Assembly: GCA_009602725.1 (NCBI GenBank) | Contig: WELB01000025.1 | Coordinates: 872,833-885,139, forward strand | Source of the DNA: Spirogloea muscicola | Lineage: Eukaryota > Streptophyta > Zygnematophyceae > Spirogloeales > Spirogloeaceae | Reading direction: 5' to 3' | Length of the DNA stretch: 12,307 nt | Part shown: positions 1 through 6,098 of the stretch, in pieces | Layout of the letters: every line of letters starts with the position of its first letter | Position numbering within the stretch: the first letter of the stretch is position 1 | Made by a program: the position numbers and the translations under genes | Notes under the pieces: model-generated | Seen by the model: the letters and a program-made list of their open reading frames with translations, nothing else | What the model was told of the DNA's origin: nothing | The model's database searches: none

Positions 1-1
1 A

Positions 2-97
2 GGGCGCGCTCTAAGTCAGGCCTCCGGCTTTCGTGGCGGCGCTCCAGCTCCCCAAGTTAGCTTGTCAGATTTGTTTGTGCTCACCCGTGGGTACTAA
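2..97 (+). pseudogene. RGY module copy 1, C-terminal end of an unrecognised protein
   Basis: This open stretch enters from the left edge and ends at TAA (95-97). Its last residues are SLSDLFVLTRGY, preceded by GRALSQASGF. It aligns with the better-preserved copies elsewhere in the window, which read GRALAAASGSG ... SISDLRLLSRGY-stop. The shared residues are encoded by different codons (CGT GGG TAC TAA here against AGG GGT TAC TGA at 3358-3369), so the match is at protein level rather than a recent DNA copy. The upstream half lies outside the window, so this could be the true last exon of an intact gene. I do not recognise the protein family. The label pseudogene is provisional; homology to the other copies is clear, function is unknown. 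Confidence 0.55.
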
Positions 98-227
98 TGT
101 CATCTTAGGTACCTTAGATTAGGTCTCCGTATTATATAGCATTGTTTAGTCTGCACTCGACTCTGCCTGAACAATGTATTGGCTTGAATTGGCCTCCCTT
201 TCAATTCATGCGCCCCGCGCGCCTTCT

Positions 228-573
228 CTCTTCTCGTACTCTGTTCATTCTTTTTCGGGCTGGTTGTTCCAGCCCCTATTCTCAATGGGCGAGCACTTTC
301 TTCTTTCCCAGCCACCAGTCAGTCTGGCCGCGCTTCTGCAGTTTCCAGTCCCAATGGGGGCAAGGGCTGTGAAAAGAGAGAGCGCGGCCAGATTGACTGG
401 TGGCTGGTAAGGGCCAGCCCAAAGGTATGGACAAGGTCTGAAAGGGAAAGCCAGCCCGAAAGGACTTGACAAAGGTTTGCAGGGGCCAGCCACATGACGG
501 AAGAAGGGCTCGCCCATTGAGAATATGGGCTGGAACAGCCAGCCCAAAAATGAATGAACAGAGTACAAGAAGA
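228..573. repeat. Nested foldback (inverted repeat within inverted repeat)
   Basis: The outer arms at about 228-304 and 499-573 are near-complementary over about 75 bases. Each contains a TACTCTGTTCATTC block, a GGGCTGG/CCAGCCC hairpin and a CAATGGGCGAGC tail. Inside the loop a second pair of arms (about 306-336 and 381-408, with CCAGCCACCAGTC facing GACTGGTGGCTGG) is also complementary. A transcript across this interval would fold into a long two-tier hairpin. No coding sequence is evident. It resembles a foldback or MITE-like element; no target-site duplication was established by eye. Confidence 0.65.
381..440 (+). repeat. Dispersed repeat, GCGGCCAGATTGACTGG family, copy a
   Basis: About 60 bases beginning AGCGCGGCCAGATTGACTGG and ending GACAAGGTCTG. 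It recurs at 1722-1780 and 4166-4225, and its first half is inverted at about 306-336. The copies are roughly 85-90 percent alike by eye. Here it forms the inner right arm of the foldback. Confidence 0.65.
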
Positions 574-659
574 GGGGGGGGGAAGCCAGGCGAAGCCCTA
601 AAGCGAAGCAGCAGAAATGACGGAGGGGCCTACGGCGCCTGAAGGTGCCATGTCAGAGA

Positions 660-760
660 AAGTGCTCGCCCATTGAGAATAGGGGCTGGAACAACCAGCC
701 CGAAAAAGAATGAACAGAGTACGAGAAGGGGGCCAGGGGAAGCGCTAAGAAACAGAAACA
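660..760 (-). repeat. Hairpin cassette, minus orientation, joined to RGY module copy 2
   Basis: Read on the minus strand this is a pyrimidine-rich AGCGCTTCCCCTGGCCCCC block, then TACTCTGTTCATTC, then the hairpin GGGCTGG-TTGTT-CCAGCCC, then CAATGGGCGAGCACTTTC. The same order follows module copy 6 at 3636-3735 on the plus strand. The exon-like module and the cassette therefore travel as one composite of about 300 bases, present here in inverted orientation. The 600-660 interval beside it holds only degenerate repeat sequence. Confidence 0.65.
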
Positions 761-777
761 AAGCAGCTACGAGACAC

Positions 778-966
778 TCAGTAACCCCTGCTAAGCAGCC
801 GCAGATTAGAGATGCTGGGCTCCTGGAAGTGGGTCCCCTGGCCAGAGCCAGAGGCAGCAGCGAGGGCTCTGCCGGCACGAAGGTGCAGCGCCCGGGCCAT
901 GGACCTCTGCAGCGAGACGGCCAGGCGCATTCGATACACTTGCGCCAGCGACCCGGCTGCAGGGAG
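778..966 (-). pseudogene. RGY module copy 2, exon-like fragment
   Basis: The minus-strand frame reads PAAGSLAQVYRMRLAVSLQR, then SMARALHLRAGRALAAASG, then SISNLRLLSRGY and TGA at 778-780. It is open for 62 codons, and an in-frame TGA lies just upstream (967-969), so it is a terminal exon or fragment rather than a full gene. The first half is a strongly amphipathic, Arg- and Ala-rich stretch likely to form a helix; the end is a short conserved acidic-hydrophobic tail. It is nearly identical to copies 5 and 6 on the other strand, so these three are recent duplicates. The bases after the stop (GAGTGTCTCGTAGCTGC) also match those copies. Family not recognised. Confidence 0.6.
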
Positions 967-1524
967 TCAACCGGCTCCCCATGGAAGCGCCGGGCGATGG
1001 TGTGGCGGGCGAGCTGGGTGAGCAGCTCGAGCCACCGAGCGCCCAGCGCCCCATGTGTGTCGCTGGCCAACGGGAAGAACTCGTCTTCCGCGGATGATCC
1101 GCGTACTTCAGCTCTTTCTTGTCAGAACGGGGCGAGCTCTTTCTTCTCGATGGACCATCCATCCCCCCTCCCCACCTTCCGCGGCACGAGGGGAAAGAAG
1201 CAGAGGAACAGCTCCTTCAATGCTCCCTCCTACCGGGAATCCTTTGGTAGAAGCGCTTTCTCGAGGTTACTGTGCGCCCCCTTGCTGCTGTTCTTCGCAT
1301 TTAGTACCTTGCTTATTGCGCCATCGGCCTCCGTCAGTTCGGCAGCGCTATTCCGCTTTCTGGCCCCTTTGGACCTTGTCGAGTCTTTAGGTGTCGGCAC
1401 TTTCAATTTTCAGCAACTTCTTTTCTTTGGCTTTGAACATTGTCCATTCTTTCGGGCTAGCTTTGCCCATTCCTCAATGGGCGATCTTTCTTTTCTAGAA
1501 GAAAAGGAAGTGCCCGCCCCTCGA
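967..1524. other. No recognisable gene; degenerate repeat sequence
   Basis: Near 970-985 the sequence matches the flank of module copy 5 (CCGGCTCCCCATGG, inverted at about 3163-3176). The rest is pyrimidine-rich. It includes a degenerate hairpin cassette near 1440-1500 (TTGTCCATTCTTTCGGGC, CAATGGGCGATC). A long open frame crosses this region on the plus strand but consists of repeat sequence and resembles no protein family. I see no other supported feature. Confidence 0.45.
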
Positions 1525-1578
1525 GAAGCGGCCGGCTCCCTGGCCCAGGTCTTCCGGATGCGGCTCTCCGTGTCGCTT
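1525..1578 (+). pseudogene. N-terminal half of an RGY module, truncated
   Basis: This 18-codon stretch reads EAAGSLAQVFRMRLSVSL, matching AAGSLAQVYRMRLAVSL of copies 2, 5 and 6. The codons for GSLAQV are GGC TCC CTG GCC CAG GTC here and GGG TCG CTG GCG CAA GTG in copy 6, so five of six codons differ without changing the protein. The match then breaks abruptly into a TTCTTCTTC tract and a CTATGGGCGAGC cassette. That break suggests recombination with, or insertion of, the hairpin repeat. It is a fragment with no stop codon of its own. Confidence 0.5.
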
Positions 1579-1721
1579 CTTTCTTCTTCTTCTTTGCCAG
1601 CCCCTCTTCTCTATGGGCGAGCTCTTTCTTCTTCAATCTGGCCGCATTTTCTTTCTTTCTTCTTAGTAACAAGGTCTGGAAGGGCTGGAACGCGCACGGA
1701 GATCCTCTAAAAAGGATAGAA

Positions 1722-1780
1722 AGCGCGGCCAGATTGACTGGTGGCTAGGAAAGGCCAGCCCAAAGGAATGGGCAAGGTCT
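1722..1780 (+). repeat. Dispersed repeat, GCGGCCAGATTGACTGG family, copy b
   Basis: Matches 381-440 and 4166-4225 across AGCGCGGCCAGATTGACTGG, the GGCCAGCCCAAAGG middle and the CAAGGTCT end. A more degenerate relative with GCGCGGCCAGAGGAGC lies at about 1908-1985 and runs into a GGGCTGCGAAAAGCCAGCCC hairpin. Confidence 0.65.
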
Positions 1781-2071
1781 TAAAGCAGCCACTCGTAACG
1801 TTAGGTCTCCACAACAAAAACAGCTCTTCCTTCAGTGGTTGTGAGATGCCATTTCCCCGGCTCCTCTGGAAAGATTTCGAAAGAAAAGACAAGGTCCAAT
1901 GGAAAGCGCGGCCAGAGGAGCGCCGGGAAGAAGTGGCACTCCCAATGGGGGCAAGGGCTGCGAAAAGCCAGCCCAAAAAGAATTCACAAAGGTGCAGAGG
2001 GGCCTAAGAGCGGTGAGCAGCTACAAAGGGGCCTGAGGATGCAATGGTAAAACAGGGGGAGGATGGATCAC

Positions 2072-2257
2072 TCAATAAGTACGAGTGAGGAGCCTCAGAT
2101 CCGACAGACTAGCTGCCGGGAAGCTATCACCCTGACGAAAGCCAGAGCCCGCAGCGAGAGCACGGCCAGCTCGCAGATGCAGAGCGTGGGCCATGGACCG
2201 CTGCAGGGATACAGAGAGGCGCATCCGATATACCTGAGCAAGAGGGAAGAGTCTTCC
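2072..2257 (-). pseudogene. RGY module copy 4, diverged but open
   Basis: The minus-strand frame reads LAQVYRMRLSVSLQRSMAHA, then LHLRAGRALAAGSGFRQGD, then SLSDLRLLTRTY and TGA at 2072-2074. The frame is open from 2257, with an in-frame TAG just upstream. It keeps almost every residue of copies 2, 5 and 6 but uses many different codons (LAQV is CTT GCT CAG GTA). Base divergence is therefore concentrated at silent sites. That pattern implies descent from a distinct functional paralogue. The last four residues are TRTY instead of SRGY. The sequence after the stop (GAGTGATCC) matches the GAGTGATTC of copies 5 and 6, so homology continues past the stop. A pyrimidine tract ending in TCAG lies inside the match (about 2234-2251). 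Function unknown. Confidence 0.6.
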
Positions 2258-2524
2258 CTAACTTCTTTTCTTCCCAAAGCTTGCCCCTGTAGGATAAACA
2301 ATCAATAACTTGTACTTACCAGTGAAAGAAGACGTGTGTTAAGAGATGGGGAGGCCATGTGTGGCCAAGTACAAAGGCAAAGCACATTAACAAATGTACG
2401 TCACCTGCTGCTAAGCTGACCCGCTCAGTGGAAGGCTAGCCAGCGAGGCAGGGCCGACAAGGCGAGCCCTGTGGCGGCGCGCTCCAGGCCGGCCTACCCG
2501 GGGCCAGCCTGGCGGGCCTGTCCT

Positions 2525-2590
2525 GCCCGTTCTTTGTTCATTCTTTTTTGGGCTGGCTTGTCCAGCCCCTATCCTCAATGGGCGCCGGGA
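2525..2590 (+). repeat. Hairpin cassette, plus orientation
   Basis: TTTGTTCATTC, then the hairpin GGGCTGG-CTTGT-CCAGCCC, then CTATCCTCAATGGGCG. It is the same cassette as at 241-300 and 3660-3735. It interrupts a GC-rich stretch (about 2470-2690) that also holds two similar ACTTGCACGGC units near 2643 and 2668. Confidence 0.6.
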
Positions 2591-2947
2591 GACCCTAAAC
2601 CCTGCCGCGGCTCCCGAGCTCCCGGGACTCGGGGGAGGCGCCGACTTGCACGGCGGGGGATGGGCCAACTTGCACGGCCGGGGCGGCAACGGGGTAGCTA
2701 GCCTCGTTTCCCTGCTAATATAGTCATGAACACCGTCTGTATGCACCTGGCAGCCTTTTACAGCCGCCCTTTTAGTATGCAGCCGCCTTATTCTCTCCTA
2801 TATTGGCCGCGCAACGTGCCGTCGCACGTTGTGCGACCACCCTTCCGCTGCAGCAAGCCCCAAGAACGCGGCAGGTGTCCTGCCACAGAACGTCGATTGC
2901 CATACTAAAGTCGATTTGTCAGATTGCAGACAAAGGGGTGATGTGTC
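2590..2947. other. No recognisable gene; contains a short palindrome
   Basis: A GC-rich part (2590-2700) is followed by more mixed sequence. A short inverted repeat lies at 2812-2831: CAACGTGC, a four-base loop CGTC, and GCACGTTG. No reading frame here shows a recognisable protein. Confidence 0.4.
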
Positions 2948-3007
2948 GGTTTGTTGCTTCCCTGCAACTTTCGGCCCTGACACAGTTGCAGGCAGAAGCA
3001 ACAAACC
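2948..3007. repeat. Imperfect stem-loop
   Basis: The left arm at 2948-2969 (GGTTTGTTGCTTC then CCTGCAACT) pairs with the right arm at 2984-3007 (AGTTGCAGG then GAAGCAACAAACC). A two-base bulge interrupts the stem and the loop is about 14 bases. It is about 22 base pairs long, not a terminator-type structure, and no U-tract follows. It may be a foldback remnant or a small hairpin RNA; the sequence does not decide. Confidence 0.55.
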
Positions 3008-3129
3008 AAATCTGGCAAGTAGAGCAGCGCTGTACAAGTAGTACTAGATGACATGCTGCAAAGTCCACAACAAACTCAGGTTTATTAAGCTCCGAGTTGC
3101 TGTAGTCACTTTCCATAGCTGTGTAGTTT

Positions 3130-3163
3130 GGCGCCTTTCGGCCCTTTGGAGCCGAAAGGCGCC
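3130..3163. repeat. Perfect 13-bp inverted repeat
   Basis: GGCGCCTTTCGGC (3130-3142), an eight-base spacer CCTTTGGA, and GCCGAAAGGCGCC (3151-3163). The arms match perfectly and are themselves rich in CG dinucleotides. It sits immediately upstream of module copy 5. A similar half-site, CACCTTTCGGCCCTTT, occurs near 9092-9107, just after module copy 9. Confidence 0.75.
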
Positions 3164-3171
3164 ATGGGGAG

Positions 3172-3369
3172 CCGGTGGACTTTCCTGCAGCGGGGTCGCT
3201 GGCGCAAGGGTATCGCATGCGCCTGGCCGTCTCGCTGCAGAGGTCTATAGCCCGCGCGCTGCACCTTCGTGCCGGCAGAGCCCTCGCTGCTGCCTCTGGC
3301 TCTGGCCAGGGGACCCACTTCCAGGAGCCTAGCATCTCTGATCTGCGGCTGCTTAGCAGGGGTTACTGA
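3172..3369 (+). pseudogene. RGY module copy 5, first of a tandem pair
   Basis: The frame reads PVDFPAAGSLAQGYRMRLAV, then SLQRSIARALHLRAGRALA, then SISDLRLLSRGY and TGA at 3367-3369. The frame extends open to 3127 through the palindrome, so the true start of the module is not defined. An acceptor-like TTTCCTGCAG lies at 3180-3189. It is nearly identical to copies 2 and 6 at the DNA level, with LAQGY in place of LAQVY. The stop is followed directly by a 47-base stretch beginning GT and ending TTCTTGCAG (3370-3416), and then by copy 6. The protein family is not recognised. Confidence 0.6.
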
Positions 3370-3416
3370 GTGATTCATAGCTGCTTTGTTTCTGTGTGTG
3401 CTTGTTATTCTTGCAG

Positions 3417-3595
3417 CCGGGTCGCTGGCGCAAGTGTATCGAATGCGCCTGGCCGTCTCGCTGCAGAGAATTATGGCCCGGGCGTTGCACCTTCGTGCCG
3501 GCAGAGCCCTCGCTGCTGCCTCTGGCTCTGGCCAGGGGACCCACTTCCACGAGCCTAGCATCTTCGACCTGCGGCTGCTTAGCAGAGGTTACTGA
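3417..3595 (+). pseudogene. RGY module copy 6, second of a tandem pair
   Basis: It begins directly after a strong splice-acceptor-like sequence (TTATTCTTGCAG, ending 3416). It enters the frame two bases before a GGG codon and reads GSLAQVYRMRLAVSLQR, IMARALHLRAGRALAAASG, SIFDLRLLSRGY and TGA at 3593-3595. Every copy with a visible upstream boundary lacks a convincing start codon, so the module behaves like a terminal exon. Downstream, GAGTGATTCGTAGCTGC and a pyrimidine tract ending CCTTAG (3636-3641 region) lead into the hairpin cassette. This is the cleanest instance of the composite exon plus cassette. Whether any transcript uses the acceptor is unknown. Confidence 0.6.
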
Positions 3596-3635
3596 GTGAT
3601 TCGTAGCTGCTTTGTTTCTCTGTGTGCTTGTTTTT

Positions 3636-3735
3636 CCTTAGCGCTTCCCCTGGCCCCCTTCTCGTACTCTGTTCATTCTTTTTTGGGCTGGCTTTTCCAG
3701 CCCCTATTCTCAATGGGCGAGCACTTTCTTTCTTC
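3636..3735 (+). repeat. Hairpin cassette attached to module copy 6
   Basis: CCTTAGCGCTTCCCCTGGCC, then TACTCTGTTCATTC, the hairpin GGGCTGG-CTTTT-CCAGCCC, then CTATTCTCAATGGGCGAGC. A direct repeat of the first two thirds follows at 3740-3806. The minus-strand equivalent lies at 660-760. Confidence 0.7.
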
Positions 3736-3739
3736 TATT

Positions 3740-3806
3740 CTTAGCGCTTCCCCTGGCCCCCTTCTTGTACTTTGTTCATTCTTTTTCGGACTGGCCTTCC
3801 AGCCTC
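3740..3806 (+). repeat. Hairpin cassette, second tandem copy, truncated
   Basis: It repeats 3636-3705 (CTTAGCGCTTCCCCTGGCC, TGTTCATTC, then a degenerate GGACTGGCCTTCCAGCC). Instead of the CAATGGGCGAGC tail it runs straight into the coding end of module copy 7. Confidence 0.65.
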
Positions 3807-3839
3807 TCTGACCTGATGTTGCTCACCCGCGGATATTGA
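3795..3839 (+). pseudogene. RGY module copy 7, C-terminal fragment
   Basis: The frame reads PSSLSDLMLLTRGY and TGA at 3837-3839. Codons at the end are CGC GGA TAT TGA, differing silently from AGG GGT TAC TGA (copy 5) and CGT GGG TAC TAA (copy 1). Upstream the frame passes into the hairpin cassette, so only the last 14 residues remain. TTCCAG at 3797-3802 could act as a splice acceptor in the middle of the junction. It is short, but the seven-residue match SDL..LTRGY-stop at the expected place makes chance unlikely. Confidence 0.5.
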
Positions 3840-3894
3840 ACTTCGTGTGATTCCGTCATGTCTAGTTGTCTAGATGCCTAGCTAGTGTTGGAGC

Positions 3895-4035
3895 TCTTTG
3901 GATATTGTCCATTCTTTTTTGGCTGGCTTCTGCCAGCCCCTCTTCTATGGGCGAGCTCATCTTCCAGCCCCTATCCTCAATGGGCGAGCACTTTCTTCTC
4001 TGGACTTCGTTCATTCTTTCCGGGCTGGCTCTTCA
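3895..4035 (+). repeat. Cluster of degenerate hairpin cassettes
   Basis: It holds a GGCTGG-CTTCTG-CCAGCCC hairpin with TCTATGGGCGAGCTC, then CCAGCCCCTATCCTCAATGG with GCGAGCACTTTCTTC, then a third start with TTCGTTCATTC and GGGCTGGCTCTTCACAG. The last belongs to a second subtype whose right stem is CACAGCCC instead of CCAGCCC. The 4035-4105 stretch after it is very rich in C and CG. Confidence 0.6.
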
Positions 4036-4117
4036 CAGTCCCCGCCCCCTTGCGCAGCGTCGGAGCCCGCGCCGCGCCCCGCTCCGCCGCCCCCGCCGTC
4101 ACATTCCTTTCTTGCAG

Positions 4118-4158
4118 GCATCGACAGCGACCTTTATGTTTTGAACCGTGGTTACTGA
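4118..4158 (+). pseudogene. RGY module copy 8, terminal exon end behind an acceptor
   Basis: A clear acceptor-like tract ATTCCTTTCTTGCAG ends at 4117. The following 41 bases read (G)IDSDLYVLNRGY and TGA at 4156-4158, matching SDLxxLxRGY-stop of the other copies with different codons. As in copy 6, the segment enters two bases before the first full codon. The stop is followed at once by GAGTGGGAGAGCGCGG, the start of the GCGGCCAGATTGACTGG repeat. The short length suggests a split or truncated module. Protein family unknown. Confidence 0.5.
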
Positions 4159-4165
4159 GTGGGAG

Positions 4166-4225
4166 AGCGCGGCCAGATTCATTGGTGGCTGGGAGACGCC
4201 TGCCCAAAGGTATGGACAAGGTCTG
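4166..4225 (+). repeat. Dispersed repeat, GCGGCCAGATTGACTGG family, copy c
   Basis: AGCGCGGCCAGATTCATTGG to GGTATGGACAAGGTCTG, matching 381-440 most closely. It lies eight bases after the stop of module copy 8. The following stretch, 4226-4400, shows nothing I can name. Confidence 0.65.
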
Positions 4226-4503
4226 AAGGAGCCGGAGTGCAATTTGCTGTAGGTTACGTAGGTCCTTTGGATGTGCTTGCCGTTGTATGTGGCTATTTGG
4301 CCTTCATTTGTTTCAAATACACGAAATGTTTTTTCTGTTAGCGAGAGATTCTTTTCTGACTTGTTGTCAATTTCCTTTCTGGGCTCCCAGCTATTGCCCT
4401 TCTTCGGACCGTGTCGAAATTTTTCGGGCTGACTGTTCACAGCCTTCGCCACCTCCGTTTGGAGGATCTACTCTTTTTCTGGGCTGGCCAATCACAACTA
4501 TCA

Positions 4504-4613
4504 GAAGAAAGGGCTCGCACATTGAGGATAGGGGCTGGAAAAGCCAGCCCAAAAACAATGAACAAAGTACGTCAAGGGCGGGCCACTGGAAGCGCTGAGA
4601 AATACAAGCACAC
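4504..4613 (-). repeat. Hairpin cassette, minus orientation
   Basis: On the minus strand: GTGCTTGTATTTCTCAGCGC, TTCC-GTGGCC, TACTTTGTTCATTG, the hairpin GGGCTGG-CTTTT-CCAGCCC, and CTATCCTCAATGTGCGAGCC. The leading GTGCTTGT block also precedes the cassette behind module copy 6, so the unit extends about 15 bases further than its pyrimidine block. No module is attached here. A CACAG-subtype hairpin (GGGCTGACTGTTCACAGCC) lies nearby at about 4426-4445. Confidence 0.6.
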
Positions 4614-4730
4614 TATCGCCCACTCTACTGGAGAAGTCTATCTTCTTCACCCATCAACACCCTTAGCCAGGATTTTTCCTTAGCCAGCTCGTTGCGCCGT
4701 TACCAGGCCTTTGCAAGGCTCGACTTTGGC

Positions 4731-5195
4731 CTCCCTTCTATTTCGTGCGCACCGCGCACGAAACGTCTTTACCTTTTTGAGCTTATTCTCTCAGCCTTCG
4801 CCTTCCACTGGAAGAGTTGTTGATATTCCCCGCCATGGCTGCCTCACGCGCCTCAGTAATACCGCCATGGCGCTCTCTCGATCACTCTCCGCAGCTGTCG
4901 CCCCCTTTCAAAATTGTTCCCCCTTGCGCTGACCTCTCACAGCCATTGCCTTAGATTTAAAATGCTGTTGCTTCTTCTGTTCTTCCTTCTTCGAAAGACA
5001 GTGTGATGGCTTGCTTGGCCTCCAAATTTATGCAGACCGCGCGCCCTCTCTCTCGAATCGGGCTGACCTCTCACAGCCATTGCCTTCCACAGAATAGCTG
5101 TTTCTCTTTGGGACTGTCCTCTCACAGCTATCAACTTACGATGGAAGAGCTGTTCCTTGGAAGAGCTTGGTTCTCACAGCCCTCCTCTTACATCA
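4731..5195 (+). repeat. Irregular array of TCTCACAGCC units
   Basis: Degenerate units of about 40-60 bases carry TCTCACAGCCATTGCCTT, CCAC.GAA.AGCTGTT and related blocks near 4790, 4935, 5070, 5120 and 5170. Two units begin TTGGCCTCC and pass through a CCGCGCGCCCTCTC-like block (4726-4765 and 5012-5050), matched also near 188-230. The perfect palindrome TTTCGTGCGC-ACC-GCGCACGAAA at 4741-4763 lies in one of them. The right stem of the hairpin cassette (CACAGCCC) appears to be the source of the repeated block. No protein-coding gene is apparent. Confidence 0.5.
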
Positions 5196-5309
5196 CAGCC
5201 CTACTTTCAGAAAGCTATTGTTCCTTTCTGAAGAGCTTCTTCTTCTCCGCCCTCCACCCTGCAGCCGTGCTTTGCCCTGGTTTCCTAGGCCCGCTTGAAG
5301 AGGCAGCTT

Positions 5310-5365
5310 GGTTTGAGGCGAAGGCTGTGAAAAGCCAGCCCACAAAAGAAAGAGGAACGGTTTGG
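5310..5365 (-). repeat. Hairpin cassette, CACAG subtype, minus orientation
   Basis: On the minus strand CTTTCTTTTGTGGGCTGGC is followed by TTTTCACAGCCTTCGCC. It resembles 9400-9430 and 4426-4455. It marks the right-hand limit of the first repeat-rich block; from about 5400 the sequence loses this repeat vocabulary. Confidence 0.55.
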
Positions 5366-5589
5366 CCTTGGACAATGGGCCCTAAGCGTCTCACGAGAGC
5401 TTGTCAACTCACGGTTGTGGATTGATATTGGCTGGCCATAGGCCTTCTGCAGCAACTTGCCCTTAATCTGAAAGTCAAAGCTCACAGTACAGATATTTAT
5501 ATATTATTCAATTCAATGCAGATTCGACCAATCCTGCAATGCATACGGTCCGCTGAGCTTGTCACAAGTTCACTGGTTACGCATGCATC

Positions 5590-6098
5590 ATGGAGTTACT
5601 ACTATATACATCATTGGCCTTTTGCGGCTCTCTGCCCAAGACAAGACTTCTCCTAGAAGCTGCGGCACTTGAGAACGAGGTAATATGTTGGATGCAAGGA
5701 GTGTTGCTTGCGAAGGCCAGTCAATACTTGTCTGCAAGATCATCCACAGCAAGATCCACAATTTGCACGCTTATTCTCGAAGCCCTTCCCCATGAGTACT
5801 GGAGGAGATTCTCATCGTGGAGGCTGACTCTCTGAGTGGAGACGACTATGGGAGGCTGAAGAGGAGGAGCCCAAATCAAGGGTTGCAGTTATTTGCGGCC
5901 GTGCTTGATGGGCCGCTGGTAAGTAAGACTGGAATGTGGCTTAGAGTTGAGCAAGCGCACACGAGCGACTGTGATCAGTAACGCCCCGTGGGGCAGCAAA
6001 TCTGCTGTTCGCATGCGGCTGTGTTGAGGAGTCTGAAACGTAATGGAGAGGAGAGGGTGCTGCCGAAGAAGCCGGCTTTGAATGGCCGGCCCATATGA
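5590..6098 (+). CDS. Possible unrecognised spliced coding fragment, probably broken
   Basis: Two pieces join well. Positions 5796-5918 give 41 open codons (VLEEILIVEADSLSGDDYGR, then LKRRSPNQGLQLFAAVLDG, then PL) ending at a consensus donor CTG/GTAAGT. After a 78-base intron with GGGGCAG at its end, 5997-6098 gives 33 more codons (QICCSHAAVLRSLKRNG ...) and TGA. The junction is phase 0 on both sides. An ATG-led frame at 5590-5679 (MELLLYTSLAF ...) ends at a GAG/GTAATA donor and could be an earlier exon. It does not connect in frame, because TGA at 5793-5795 blocks the second piece. I recognise no family. The balanced composition and good splice sites hint at a real gene, now frameshifted or mis-modelled. 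Confidence 0.28.

Noticed and set aside
1223-1273. Possible further RGY module end reading LSRGYC
   Set aside because: Only five residues match, the SDL part is missing and there is no stop after the Tyr. Too weak to count as a copy.
673-1710. Open frame of 345 codons on the plus strand
   Set aside because: It runs through the hairpin cassette, the reverse complement of module copy 2 and pyrimidine-rich repeats. The module is conserved in the opposite strand's frame. Only the short segment 1525-1578 shows real protein similarity.
2287-2319. Donor GTAAGTAC and acceptor CCTACAG on the minus strand upstream of module copy 4
   Set aside because: The implied intron would be only 33 bases, too short for a normal plant intron, and an in-frame TAG follows.
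3885-4226. Overlapping plus-strand open frames of 86 to 113 codons
   Set aside because: They consist of hairpin cassettes and a low-complexity CCGCC stretch; only the last 13 codons (module copy 8) have support.
1-5400. CRISPR array or bacterial operon
   Set aside because: Repeats vary in spacing, length and orientation. The window shows GT-AG introns and plant-specific families, and no Shine-Dalgarno-led gene series.
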